Shown one piece after another: positions 1 to 7,247 of a stretch of DNA of 24,291 nucleotides. The translations under genes were made by a program, and so were the position numbers. The notes under the pieces were generated by a model. That model was not told the DNA's origin. It did no database searches and saw only the letters and a program-made list of their open reading frames with translations. The stretch's first letter is position 1. Every line of letters starts with the position of its first letter. This DNA comes from a virus: positions 1 to 24,291 of IMG/VR virus record IMGVR_UViG_3300033996_001201; one strand, written 5' to 3'.

Positions 1-54
1 GATGTTGAGGCATTGCTTCGACCTTTCCGCAAGAACAATGGGTTGGCTAAGTAA
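1..54 (+). CDS. C-terminal end of an upstream head-tail gene (partial)
   Basis: An open frame enters from the left edge and ends at TAA (52-54), giving only 17 residues, DVEALLRPFRKNNGLAK. The stop shares its last A with the ATG of the tail terminator gene (TAATG), which is the coupling used throughout this operon. By position just before the tail terminator it is probably a head-tail connector or head completion protein. The fragment is too short to recognise a family, so that role is inferred from gene order only. Confidence 0.6.
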   Translation, partial: DVEALLRPFRKNNGLAK

Positions 55-452
55 TGAACCCAAGTCAAGTTCGAGATGGTTTGAAAACAAGACTGCAAAC
101 AATTACAGGCTTGCGAGCGTATGATTTAATTCCCGACACGGTTGTTCCACCGTGCGCGGTAGTTGGACAATTAGATTTCACATTCGACATTGACAATGCT
201 CGCGGTCTTGACCAAGCGCAGGTTGATGTCCTTGTGATTGTGCAACGCTTTTCAGAGCGTGCTGGACAGGACAAACTTGATGCATACCTTGCAGGTTCAG
301 GTTCAACTTCCATAAAGGCAGCAATTGAAGGTGATCGCACTCTTGGGGGAACCGTCAACACTTTGCGAGTTACAGGTGCCGAAGCAGGTACTTATGATTC
401 ACAAGGAGTCACATTTCTTTCCTATCGTTACAGAATCACGATTTGGGGATAA
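54..452 (+). CDS. Tail terminator / tail completion protein
   Basis: A 132-aa protein that probably caps the head-proximal end of the tail tube and joins it to the head, in the virion and during assembly. It opens with a short amphipathic helix (VRDGLKTRLQTI) followed by GLRAYDLIPDTVVPPCAVVG, an arrangement typical of gpU/tail-terminator-like proteins of actinobacterial siphophages. The rest is beta-rich and ends in an aromatic strand (SYRYRITIWG). The ATG overlaps the stop of the previous gene. It lies immediately before the major tail protein genes, which is the usual place for a terminator. Assignment rests on N-terminal pattern, size and gene order; a head-tail adaptor is the alternative. 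Confidence 0.7.
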   Translation: MNPSQVRDGLKTRLQTITGLRAYDLIPDTVVPPCAVVGQLDFTFDIDNARGLDQAQVDVLVIVQRFSERAGQDKLDAYLAGSGSTSIKAAIEGDRTLGGTVNTLRVTGAEAGTYDSQGVTFLSYRYRITIWG

Positions 453-461
453 GGAGAACCA

Positions 462-644
462 ATGGCATACACCGTCATCTCAGATCGAGAGGTCTGTGGC
501 AAGAAGAAGGGTGAGTCAATCACCGACAAAGAACTTGTTGATGCAGGAGTGAGCGCACCCGCACTCATCGCTGCAAACCACATCAAGGCAAGCAATGCAG
601 TATCACCATCCATCAAACCAGCAACAGAAGGAGTGACCAACTAA
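462..644 (+). CDS. Small conserved tail-region protein of unknown function
   Basis: A 60-aa protein preceded by a strong ribosome binding site (AAGGAG, 7 nt before ATG), with its stop overlapping the ATG of the first major tail protein (TAATG). It is hydrophilic, Lys-rich near residues 13-16 (GKKKG), and has an ELVDAGVSAPALIAANHIK stretch that could form a small helical fold. I do not recognise a named family. Tight packing between the terminator and the tube genes makes it very likely real and structural or an assembly aid, but no specific role can be supported. Confidence 0.6.
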   Translation: MAYTVISDREVCGKKKGESITDKELVDAGVSAPALIAANHIKASNAVSPSIKPATEGVTN

Positions 645-1054
645 TGGCACGCATCGTTCTTACAAACGCCTTCATCTCTGTTGGTGGAGTAGATTTGAGC
701 GACCTAGTCAGCTCAGTCTCGCTCTCATCAACATTTGATGTCGTAGAAACAACAGCATTTTCATCATCAGCAACAAAGACTCGCGTGGCAGGTCTTGCAG
801 ACAATTCAATCACTCTTGAATTTCATCAGGATTACGCAACAGGCGAAGTTGAGCAGACAATTTATCCATTACTTGGAACAGTTGCAGCAGTAATTGTGAA
901 GCCAAATGGCGGAACAACAAGCGCATTCAACCCTTCATATTCCTGCAACGCGGTGATCTCAGAGTGGACTCCGGTAAATGGTGCTGTGGGCGAGTTGGCC
1001 AGCGCATCTGTGTCCTGGCCTGTAAGCGGAGCAATCACTAAGGCGGTTGCATAA
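644..1054 (+). CDS. Major tail (tube) protein, copy 1
   Basis: A 136-aa beta-rich protein predicted to polymerise into the tail tube. It starts MARIVLTNAFISVGGVDLSD and contains VETTAF, TKTRVAGLADNS, LEFHQDYA and SEWTPVNGAVGEL, a pattern seen in major tail proteins of many actinophages. The next gene encodes a paralogue about 70% identical over the full length (roughly 94 of 136 positions by eye), so the pair is a tandem duplication. Stop and next ATG overlap by one base (ATAATGG), implying coupled translation and similar output. Compared with copy 2 it has one extra residue in the SSSATK loop and differs most at residues 10-21 and 84-97, probably surface loops. Confidence 0.85.
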   Translation: MARIVLTNAFISVGGVDLSDLVSSVSLSSTFDVVETTAFSSSATKTRVAGLADNSITLEFHQDYATGEVEQTIYPLLGTVAAVIVKPNGGTTSAFNPSYSCNAVISEWTPVNGAVGELASASVSWPVSGAITKAVA

Positions 1055-1461
1055 TGGCAAGAATCGTTCTTACAAACGCATATGTCCTTTTTGGATCAAC
1101 TGACATCTCAGACCATGTGAGTTCAATTTCACTCAGTTCAAGTTATGACATCGTTGAGACCACGGCGTTCGGGCAAACAGCAAAAACTCGTGTGGCAGGT
1201 CTTGCAGATAACTCTGTGACTCTTGAATTTCATCAGGATTATGCAACATCAAGCATTGAGCAGACAATTTATCCAACACTTGGAACAGCGGTCACAATTT
1301 CAGTCAAGCCTGTGAATGCTACAACGACTACAATCAATCCCCAGTACGGATTTTCGGCCGTTATCTCGGAGTGGACTCCGGTCAACGGTGCTGTGGGCGA
1401 GTTAAGTACGGCAAGTGTGTCCTGGCCTATCAGCGGCGCAATTACAAAAACAACAACTTGA
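1054..1461 (+). CDS. Major tail (tube) protein, copy 2
   Basis: A 135-aa paralogue of the gene directly upstream, with the same start (MARIVLTNA) and the same invariant blocks (AKTRVAGLADNS, LEFHQDYAT, VISEWTPVNGAVGEL, ASVSWP). The two proteins align end to end with a single-residue gap. Its conserved core and variable loops suggest both copies are under selection to fold as tube subunits, while the Thr-rich segment (ATTTTINPQYG) is specific to this copy. Whether the tube is mixed or one copy is decorative or minor cannot be told from sequence. It is followed by a 19-nt gap holding AGGGGGAAAC, the ribosome binding site of the tail chaperone. Confidence 0.83.
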   Translation: MARIVLTNAYVLFGSTDISDHVSSISLSSSYDIVETTAFGQTAKTRVAGLADNSVTLEFHQDYATSSIEQTIYPTLGTAVTISVKPVNATTTTINPQYGFSAVISEWTPVNGAVGELSTASVSWPISGAITKTTT

Positions 1462-1480
1462 TTGAACTAGGGGGAAACAA

Positions 1481-1759
1481 ATGGATGGATTAAGTATCAA
1501 AATCGTCACCAATGATGATGTGGAAAGAGTGTATTCACTTCGACCACGCATCATTGTTGACTTTGAGCAAAAATACAACAAGGGACTTGCAAAGCTAATT
1601 GGCGAAGAGCAGAAGTTGGAACATATCTACTTCCTTGCTTGGTTAGCCTTAAAGCACAACGGAAATATCATCAAGCCATTCGGCGGAGACTTCCTTGACA
1701 CACTCAAAGAAGTTTCGTTGGTGGCAAACCCAAATTCCGAATCCACCGAGACAGCCTGA
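1481..1759 (+). CDS. Tail assembly chaperone, short form (gpG-like)
   Basis: A 92-aa product made when ribosomes do not shift frame. It lies between the major tail proteins and the tape measure gene, the standard place for the lambda gpG/gpGT-type chaperone pair that coats the tape measure protein during tail assembly. The sequence contains SLRPRIIVDFEQKYNKGLAK and an aromatic helix YFLAWLALKHNG, like tail chaperones of actinophages. ATG is preceded by AGGGGG. A -1 frameshift signal near the 3' end fuses it to a second frame (separate entry). The final residues SESTETA would be present only in this short form. Confidence 0.75.
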   Translation: MDGLSIKIVTNDDVERVYSLRPRIIVDFEQKYNKGLAKLIGEEQKLEHIYFLAWLALKHNGNIIKPFGGDFLDTLKEVSLVANPNSESTETA

Positions 1760-1887
1760 CCTATTCCATAGCAGCAATTTCGGTGGAGACAGGTATTTCT
1801 CCGGTTGCATTACTTGATGCACCTGAAGGAATTCTTGAGTCAATAGTTATATACATGAAAGAACGAGCGAAGGCGCGGAGCAAGTAG
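1481..1887 (+). CDS. Tail assembly chaperone, -1 frameshift product (gpGT-like)
   Basis: Joined product 1481-1735 plus 1735-1887, 135 aa. After residue N85 (codon AAT, 1733-1735) reading moves back one base and continues FRIHRDSLTYSIAA, then ETGISPVALLDAPEGILESI, to a basic end KERAKARSK and TAG at 1885-1887. The downstream -1 frame has no ATG near its beginning and no ribosome binding site, is open across the overlap, and reads like the T half of tail chaperones (helix, S-P-x-A-L-L, then a charged helix). Its stop overlaps the GTG of the next gene (TAGTG). The function, by analogy with lambda gpGT, is to bridge tape measure and tube subunits. Ratio of short to long form is not visible. Confidence 0.8.
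1729..1735 (+). promoter_or_regulatory. -1 programmed frameshift slippery heptamer CCCAAAT
   Basis: In the chaperone reading frame the codons are AAC CCA AAT, so the heptamer reads C CCA AAT, a perfect X XXY YYZ site. It sits inside the overlap of the two frames (the -1 frame is closed by a TGA at 1696-1698 and the zero frame stops at 1757-1759). A slip here produces the 135-aa form. I did not identify a convincing pseudoknot downstream by eye. Confidence 0.75.
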
Positions 1888-2540
1888 TGGCGGAAATCAA
1901 TTATCGAATTGAGATGCAAGGGTTAACCGAAAACATCATCGCCCTTGAACGCTTCGCGCCTGACCTCAAAAGAGAATTGAACAAAGAAATTCGTGGCATT
2001 CTTGCACCGATTGTTCTTGAGGCAAAAGGGTATCTTCCAAGCAATGACCAAATCCATCCTTCAGGGTGGCAAAAAGGCGGATTCAAACGCTTCAATGGCA
2101 TCGGCCCATTAAGTCAAGAACAAACTCGTGGCTTCATTGCCTACGATGCCGAGCGAGCTAAGGCAGGAATCAAACAAACTGCTGCAACTTCTAAGAAAGA
2201 CGGCAGCGGTTTCCGCAACACTTACGGAGTCATTCAGCGTGACCCAGGTGGAGCAATCTTTGAAACGGCAGGTCGAGGAAGTGCGGCATCTCGTTCACGC
2301 AGTAGGACAAGCCGATCACGCAATCCACAGGCTTCACAGCATTTCATTGGCGTGATTCAAAGAGAGCACGGCGCATTGCCAACTGCTCGTGGTGAAGGAA
2401 AAGATAAAGGTCGCGCAGTCATTCGTGCTGTTGATAACAACAGATACAAAGCATTGCAAGCAATTCGCGAGGCAGTTGATAAAGCCTCTGCAAAAGCACA
2501 GGCACGAGTTGATGCCGCAATCAGTCAAAGAGAGGTGTGA
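1887..2540 (+). CDS. Basic tail-region protein, possibly HK97 gp10-like
   Basis: A 217-aa protein starting at a GTG that overlaps the stop of the frameshifted chaperone (TAGTG), and ending 3 nt before the tape measure GTG. It begins with an amphipathic segment (NYRIEMQGLTENIIALERFA, then LKRELNKEIR), contains WQKGGFKRFNG, two I-Q-R elements (GVIQRDPGG and GVIQREHG) and a very basic low-complexity stretch SAASRSRSRTSRSRNPQ around residues 132-148, and ends in an Ala/Lys helix. The general form resembles proteins labelled HK97 gp10 family, but the location between chaperone and tape measure is unusual for gp10. The RS-rich linker may be flexible. Function is not established; an additional tail assembly factor is an equal possibility. 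Confidence 0.5.
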   Translation: MAEINYRIEMQGLTENIIALERFAPDLKRELNKEIRGILAPIVLEAKGYLPSNDQIHPSGWQKGGFKRFNGIGPLSQEQTRGFIAYDAERAKAGIKQTAATSKKDGSGFRNTYGVIQRDPGGAIFETAGRGSAASRSRSRTSRSRNPQASQHFIGVIQREHGALPTARGEGKDKGRAVIRAVDNNRYKALQAIREAVDKASAKAQARVDAAISQREV

Positions 2541-2543
2541 GTC

Positions 2544-5258
2544 GTGTCAATTGTCGAGCGCATAGTCACCGTCTATAATGACAAAGGTTCCAAGCAAGCT
2601 GTCAAAGACCTCAAAAAACTTGAAAAGAACTTTATTGATTCAGGAAAGAAAATTGGAAAAGCTTTTGGCGTTGCCACATTAGCCGTTGGCGCATTTGCAA
2701 CAAAAATTGGTGTGGATGCCGTAAAAGGCGCAATGGAAGATCAAAAGCAACAAGCGGCATTGGCAACAGCTCTTCGCAACACAACAGGAGCAACCGATGA
2801 GGCTATTGCTGCAACGACTGCATACTTGGACAAACTTGAACTTCTTGTTGGTGTTGACAACAATGAATTGATTCCATCTCTCCAAATCTTAACTCAGGCA
2901 ACACGAGATGTGACACAAGCACAAGCATTACAAAGCCTTGCACTAGATATTTCAGCCGGCACATCAAAAGATTTGACCTCTGTTTCTTTGGCACTTGCAA
3001 AGGCACTTGGCGGAAATGTCGGCGCACTTACAAAACTCGGTGTTCCACTTGATGCAAGTGCAGTTAAGGCAAAAGACCTAAATGCAATTTTGACATCTCT
3101 TGGTGAGACATTTGCAGGTCAGGCAGAAAAACGCGCTGAAACATTTGAATTTAGAATGATGAAGTTGCAGTTGGCATTTAATCAAATCATTGATCAAATT
3201 GGCTATGCACTCATCCCTGTCTTAGAAGAATTTGCACAATATGTTGTTCAAAATGTATTACCTGCAATCCAACAATGGGTTGATTCAAACAAAGATGAAC
3301 TTGCAGCAGGTTTGAAGGATGTTGGCACAACTCTTGTCACAGTTGGCAAGGCGTTGGTTGGCTTCTTCAAAGTCATTGCCGACAACTTAGGTGTTGTCAA
3401 AGCATTTGCAGCAATCTTTGTCGGCGCAAAGTTGGCTTCAGGTATTTATGCCATTGTGACTGCCGTTGGTCTTTTACGAGCAGCCTTTGTCAAGCAAGCA
3501 GCAGCAGCAACCGCCGCCGGCACCGCGACAGCATTTGCCACAGGCGGTGCTTCGGCAATTGCAGCAGCAGCAGCGATTGGCGTATTCGTAGCAGCAGCAG
3601 GTGCGGCATATATCGGCATCAACAAGTTGACGGCAGCAACCGACAAGGGTGCAACATCTACTCAAGCATATAATTCACATTTGAAAGAATTGGGCAAAGT
3701 TGCAGAGCAGGTTGCAGCAGCCAACATCAAAAACACCAAGATCATCAACAACAACACAAAGGGCACCAAAGAACTCACCGCCGCTGAAAAGAAGGCGGCA
3801 GAGATGCGTGCGGCCATCAAGAAAGCGGGATTGGATGTCTTTGGCATCAAGTCTGTTTCAGACACCGACCCTGTTCAGCTCGAAGCAGCACGCCTGAATC
3901 TTCTCAAGCAAAATAATCTTGAAGAACTTCGCAAAATAGAAATCTTGATCAAGTCTGCCGAGGCGCAGATGAAGGTCAATCAGAATGCTCAAAAGTATGC
4001 AGATATTCTCGTTGCACTTGCAGACAATAAGATCAGCCCTGAAGAAATCGGCGTATTGGCAGCCAAATGGGGAATTTCGAATGCAGCAGTTACCAATTAC
4101 CTTGCAACAATCTTCATCGTCAAAGATGCAAAGATTGATGACTCTGAAGTTGGACTCTTGGCAGCAGCATGGGGCATTTCCAAAGAAGCAGCACAGAAGT
4201 ATCTCGATTTTTATGCAGCACTCAACGATGGCAAACTCAGCGATGAAGAGATCAAAAAACTTCAAGACAAGTGGGGATTGACCTATAAAGAAGTTCTGCA
4301 ATATGCAGACTTTGTTGGAAAATTAGATGACTTCACACTTTCTGATGAAGAAATCAAAAAGTTATCTGATGCATGGGGTCTGACAAAAGACCAAGTTCTT
4401 GCCTATACCGAGCAAATTGGTATTCCTGTTTCATATTCAGGAACTCTCATCACACCAGCAGAGGCAGCAGAGGCAGGTTGGAACAAAGCCAACACAGCCC
4501 TCACCGCTTATATCACGCAGCTCAATACAGCGATCACACAATCGGCAGCAGCCAACGCCGCCGCCGTTGCCGCTTTTACAGAAACGCAAAAAGCGATTGA
4601 CAATGCAAATCTTGCAAGTTCAAAATCGGCAACGGCAACGGAACAAGCAGCATCAGCGGTTGCAGCAGCAGATGCAGCAGCAGCCTATGCAGCAGCAGTT
4701 ACAGAAGCAGCAGCAGCAGCACGCGCAGCAGCCGATGCAATGGCAGGTTTGACTGATGCTGAAAAGGCCGCAATTATTGCCGAAACAGAAGCAGCAACAG
4801 CAGTTGGTGCAGCGGCAGCAGCAGCAACCGATGCAGCGGCACAAGCAGCAGCCGATGCAGTAGCCGGTGCTATTGCAGCAGCAGCAGCGGATGCAGCAGC
4901 ACAAGCAGCAGCAGATGCAGCAGATGCAGCAGGAGCAGGTTTAGGTGGCAAGGCTGGCGGCAGCGCAGCAGTTGGCGGTTCAGCAGGAGATCGTGTCAAC
5001 CCAATTGGCGGCGATTTAATTGCTCTTGCAAGCGGCGGAATCGTTACATCGCCAACGATGGCATTGATCGGCGAAGCCGGGCCTGAAGCGGTTATCCCAC
5101 TTTCACGCGGTGGCGGATTTGGTGGCGGAATCACGATCACAGTCAACAATGCAGGATCGGTGATTGCAGAGGCAGACCTAGTTTCAAGCATCCGCAACGC
5201 ACTCCTTCAGGCTCAAAACAATGGCCAAGTGATCACAAAGTCATCGGTGGCAATCTGA
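2544..5258 (+). CDS. Tape measure protein
   Basis: A 904-aa protein that sets tail length and is threaded inside the tail tube; at the usual ~1.5 angstrom per residue it would fit a tail near 135 nm. The N-terminus is a coiled coil (KGSKQAVKDLKKLEKNFID), followed by a helical region with the tape-measure pattern ALGGNVGALTKLGVPL, hydrophobic membrane-active segments around residues 270-360, four tandem 34-residue repeats (485-620), a long Ala-rich helix (about 667-801), and the classic C-terminal block GGIVTSPTMALIGEAGPEAV ahead of a Gly-rich linker and beta strands. Start is GTG, 3 nt after the previous stop. Its stop TGA overlaps the next ATG. No lysozyme or peptidase domain was seen inside it. 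Confidence 0.93.
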   Translation: MSIVERIVTVYNDKGSKQAVKDLKKLEKNFIDSGKKIGKAFGVATLAVGAFATKIGVDAVKGAMEDQKQQAALATALRNTTGATDEAIAATTAYLDKLELLVGVDNNELIPSLQILTQATRDVTQAQALQSLALDISAGTSKDLTSVSLALAKALGGNVGALTKLGVPLDASAVKAKDLNAILTSLGETFAGQAEKRAETFEFRMMKLQLAFNQIIDQIGYALIPVLEEFAQYVVQNVLPAIQQWVDSNKDELAAGLKDVGTTLVTVGKALVGFFKVIADNLGVVKAFAAIFVGAKLASGIYAIVTAVGLLRAAFVKQAAAATAAGTATAFATGGASAIAAAAAIGVFVAAAGAAYIGINKLTAATDKGATSTQAYNSHLKELGKVAEQVAAANIKNTKIINNNTKGTKELTAAEKKAAEMRAAIKKAGLDVFGIKSVSDTDPVQLEAARLNLLKQNNLEELRKIEILIKSAEAQMKVNQNAQKYADILVALADNKISPEEIGVLAAKWGISNAAVTNYLATIFIVKDAKIDDSEVGLLAAAWGISKEAAQKYLDFYAALNDGKLSDEEIKKLQDKWGLTYKEVLQYADFVGKLDDFTLSDEEIKKLSDAWGLTKDQVLAYTEQIGIPVSYSGTLITPAEAAEAGWNKANTALTAYITQLNTAITQSAAANAAAVAAFTETQKAIDNANLASSKSATATEQAASAVAAADAAAAYAAAVTEAAAAARAAADAMAGLTDAEKAAIIAETEAATAVGAAAAAATDAAAQAAADAVAGAIAAAAADAAAQAAADAADAAGAGLGGKAGGSAAVGGSAGDRVNPIGGDLIALASGGIVTSPTMALIGEAGPEAVIPLSRGGGFGGGITITVNNAGSVIAEADLVSSIRNALLQAQNNGQVITKSSVAI
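3996..4403 (+). repeat. Four tandem 34-residue repeats inside the tape measure protein
   Basis: Four units of exactly 102 nt start at 3996, 4098, 4200 and 4302, each opening with a Tyr codon. The protein consensus is Y, about ten residues, then D-x-K/T-[IL]-[SD]-x-x-E-[IV]-x-x-L-x-x-x-W-G-[IL]-[ST]. A conserved WG[IL] and acidic helix-loop-helix spacing give it a superficial EF-hand or ARM-like look. The units have diverged strongly, so the spacing, not the DNA sequence, is what is conserved. Confidence 0.85.
4542..4944 (+). repeat. Ala-rich low-complexity tract in the tape measure gene (GCA/GCN runs)
   Basis: Residues about 667-801 are mostly Ala with spaced D, E, T and Q, encoded by long runs of GCAGCAGCAGCC-type codons. 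The pattern suggests one long solvent-adapted helix that extends the measuring rod. The repetitive DNA generates spurious long open frames on the other strand. Triplet runs of this kind can expand or contract in steps of three bases and so alter tail length without breaking the frame. Confidence 0.85.
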
Positions 5259-6520
5259 TGGCTTTGCCTATACTTGGAGTTTCAGTTGACTTTGCCAACG
5301 GCCCTGCCTTCGGCAATCCACTTATTCTTGATGATGAATCAACGCCACTTGGCGTTGGCATCCTGGCAGATAGCACATCTGATGTTGTAGATGTTTCAGA
5401 CATTACACTCCGCGCTTCAATTCGTAGAGGTCGAAATCGTATCCTCAACAAGTTTGAGGCAGGAACAGCAACAGTTATCCTTGAAGATACCAACGGCGAT
5501 TGGGTGCCAACAAACACCTCATCTCCCTATTACGGCAAACTTGTGCCTCTTCGCAAGATTCGCATTTGGGCAGATTACGACTCAGGATCAGGAATCGTTC
5601 GGTACTATCTTTACTCAGGGTATATCACGAGCTATGACACAAACTTTCAACTCGGACTTGAAAACATTTCAAGCGTAACCTTGCAATGCGTGGATGCATT
5701 CCGTCTTTTCTCCAATGTTGCCATCTCAACGGTGGCAGGAACATCGGCGGGGCAGACAACAGGGGCACGCATGGAGAATCTTCTTGATGTGCCAGCGTTC
5801 CCAACTTCAATGCGCGTGATTGATACAGGTGACAGTACCGTTCAGGCAGACCCCGGCACCGAGCGTGACTTGCTCAATGCTTTGCAGACAATTGAAAACA
5901 GCGAGTTCGGTGGGTTCTATATTGACCCCGAAGGCAACGCCACATTCCTTTCACGCGATACGGTGGCGCAAAAGGCAGATGGAACTGCCACAGATTTTGC
6001 AGATGACGGCACGGGAATCTCATATCAGGCCATTGACTTTGCCTACGATGACACCCTGATCTTCAATGATGTGACTGTCAACCGCGTGGGTGGTACCGCG
6101 CAGACGGTGCAGGATACAAGCAGCATTGAGACATTCTTCATTCACTCAGGAAAGCGTGAAGGTTTGTTGATTGAGACAGATGCAGAGTCTTTAGATCAGG
6201 CAACGATGATTCTTCAATCACGCAAAGATGCAGTTTTCCGCATTGACTCTATTGGGCTGAACTTGGCAGATGATGCCGAAACCGCCCGAATCGTTGCAGG
6301 GTTAAGTTTAGACATCTTTGACTTGGTGGACATTACAAAATCCACTCCCGGTGCGGGAAGTGTTACCCTTGAACTATTCGTTCAGGGCATTCAACATGAC
6401 ATCACAACCAATACTTGGGGAACAAAATTGTTCACAGCGGAGCCTATAATTCAGGCATTCATCTTGGACTCGGCAACACAAGGAACTTTGGATGGCGCAA
6501 ACTCTGTGCTTTCCTACTGA
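5258..6520 (+). CDS. Minor/distal tail protein (baseplate hub-like)
   Basis: A 420-aa protein translated from an ATG overlapping the tape measure stop (TGATG). Position directly after the tape measure gene, and features such as RRGRNRILNKFEAGTATVIL, DTNGDWVPTNTSSPYYGKLV and YYLYSGYITSYDT, match actinophage minor tail proteins that combine distal-tail and tail-associated (hub) modules. The remainder is beta-rich with LLNALQTIENSEFGGFYIDP followed by F-L-S-R-D, a pattern found in phage hub domains. It likely forms the tail tip ring and the adaptor for the fibre proteins encoded next. No peptidoglycan hydrolase motif is visible in it. Confidence 0.8.
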   Translation: MALPILGVSVDFANGPAFGNPLILDDESTPLGVGILADSTSDVVDVSDITLRASIRRGRNRILNKFEAGTATVILEDTNGDWVPTNTSSPYYGKLVPLRKIRIWADYDSGSGIVRYYLYSGYITSYDTNFQLGLENISSVTLQCVDAFRLFSNVAISTVAGTSAGQTTGARMENLLDVPAFPTSMRVIDTGDSTVQADPGTERDLLNALQTIENSEFGGFYIDPEGNATFLSRDTVAQKADGTATDFADDGTGISYQAIDFAYDDTLIFNDVTVNRVGGTAQTVQDTSSIETFFIHSGKREGLLIETDAESLDQATMILQSRKDAVFRIDSIGLNLADDAETARIVAGLSLDIFDLVDITKSTPGAGSVTLELFVQGIQHDITTNTWGTKLFTAEPIIQAFILDSATQGTLDGANSVLSY

Positions 6521-6533
6521 TTAAGGAGCAACA

Positions 6534-7238
6534 ATGGCAGGATCAGGATACAAGTTATTCAACACAGGCGATGTTCTAACAGCCGCACAGGTGAATACTT
6601 ATTTGATGCAACAGAGCGTGATGGTGTTTGCAAACTCAGCAGCTCGAACAACAGCCCTGTCAGGCGTGCTTGCTGAAGGAATGCTTTCATATCTTCAAGA
6701 CACAAACGCAGTTGAGAAGTATGACGGATCATCATGGGGCGCAATTGGCGCAGGAGATATTGAAGGAGTAACGGCAGGAACAGGTTTGTCAGGTGGCGGA
6801 ACATCAGGCACCGTGACACTTTCCATCGCATCTTCACAGTCAGATTTGGTCATCAAGGGATTTGAAGAAGATGTCAATGTTGTTGCAAGTGCTGCAACAG
6901 GCACAATCAACTTTGATGTTGCAACTGCATCGGTGTGGTATTACACGACCAATGCCACCGCAAACCACACCTTGAATTTCCGTTATGACGGTTCAAACAC
7001 TCTCAGCTCAAAATTGGCAGTCGGCGATGCGATCACCCTTGTATGGCTCAACACCAACGGTGCAACCGCGTATTATCCAAATGTGATTCAGATTGATGGA
7101 AGCGCGGTCACCCCGAAGGTACCGGCAGCGATAACAGCAGGAAACGCATCTTCAATTGATTCATATGTGTTCACAATTATTAAGACAGCAGCAACTCCAA
7201 CATATACAGTTCTTGAAACACAAACGAAATTTGCATAA
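6534..7238 (+). CDS. Tail fibre / minor tail protein
   Basis: A 234-aa protein with strong ribosome binding site AAGGAG ahead of ATG. The N-terminal block LFNTGDVLTAAQVNTYLMQQ and VMVFANSAARTTAL is a common attachment module in actinophage tail fibres. A short linker follows (EKYDGSSWGAIGAGDIEGV) and then TAGTGLSGGGTSGTVTLSI, a motif often found at the start of trimeric fibre beta domains. The C-terminal half is beta-rich and Asn/Thr-rich, as in receptor-binding tips. It is flanked by the hub protein and the propeller protein, so it probably forms or anchors the distal fibre. Specific receptor is not predictable. Confidence 0.75.
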   Translation: MAGSGYKLFNTGDVLTAAQVNTYLMQQSVMVFANSAARTTALSGVLAEGMLSYLQDTNAVEKYDGSSWGAIGAGDIEGVTAGTGLSGGGTSGTVTLSIASSQSDLVIKGFEEDVNVVASAATGTINFDVATASVWYYTTNATANHTLNFRYDGSNTLSSKLAVGDAITLVWLNTNGATAYYPNVIQIDGSAVTPKVPAAITAGNASSIDSYVFTIIKTAATPTYTVLETQTKFA

Positions 7239-7247
7239 GGGGGATTG

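Noticed and set aside
3858-4301. A 147-residue minus-strand frame rich in Cys and Phe
   Set aside because: It lies wholly inside the repeat section of the tape measure gene, with composition expected from reading Ala/Lys codons backwards and no independent start signal.
4685-5197. A 170-residue Ala/Pro-rich open frame on the minus strand inside the tape measure gene
   Set aside because: It is the mirror of GCN-rich coding DNA in the tape measure gene, which removes stop codons from another frame. It has low complexity and no ribosome binding site.
7245-7247. TTG at 7245 as the start of the propeller gene
   Set aside because: It is one base from the AGGGGG ribosome binding site; ATG 7248 has better spacing.
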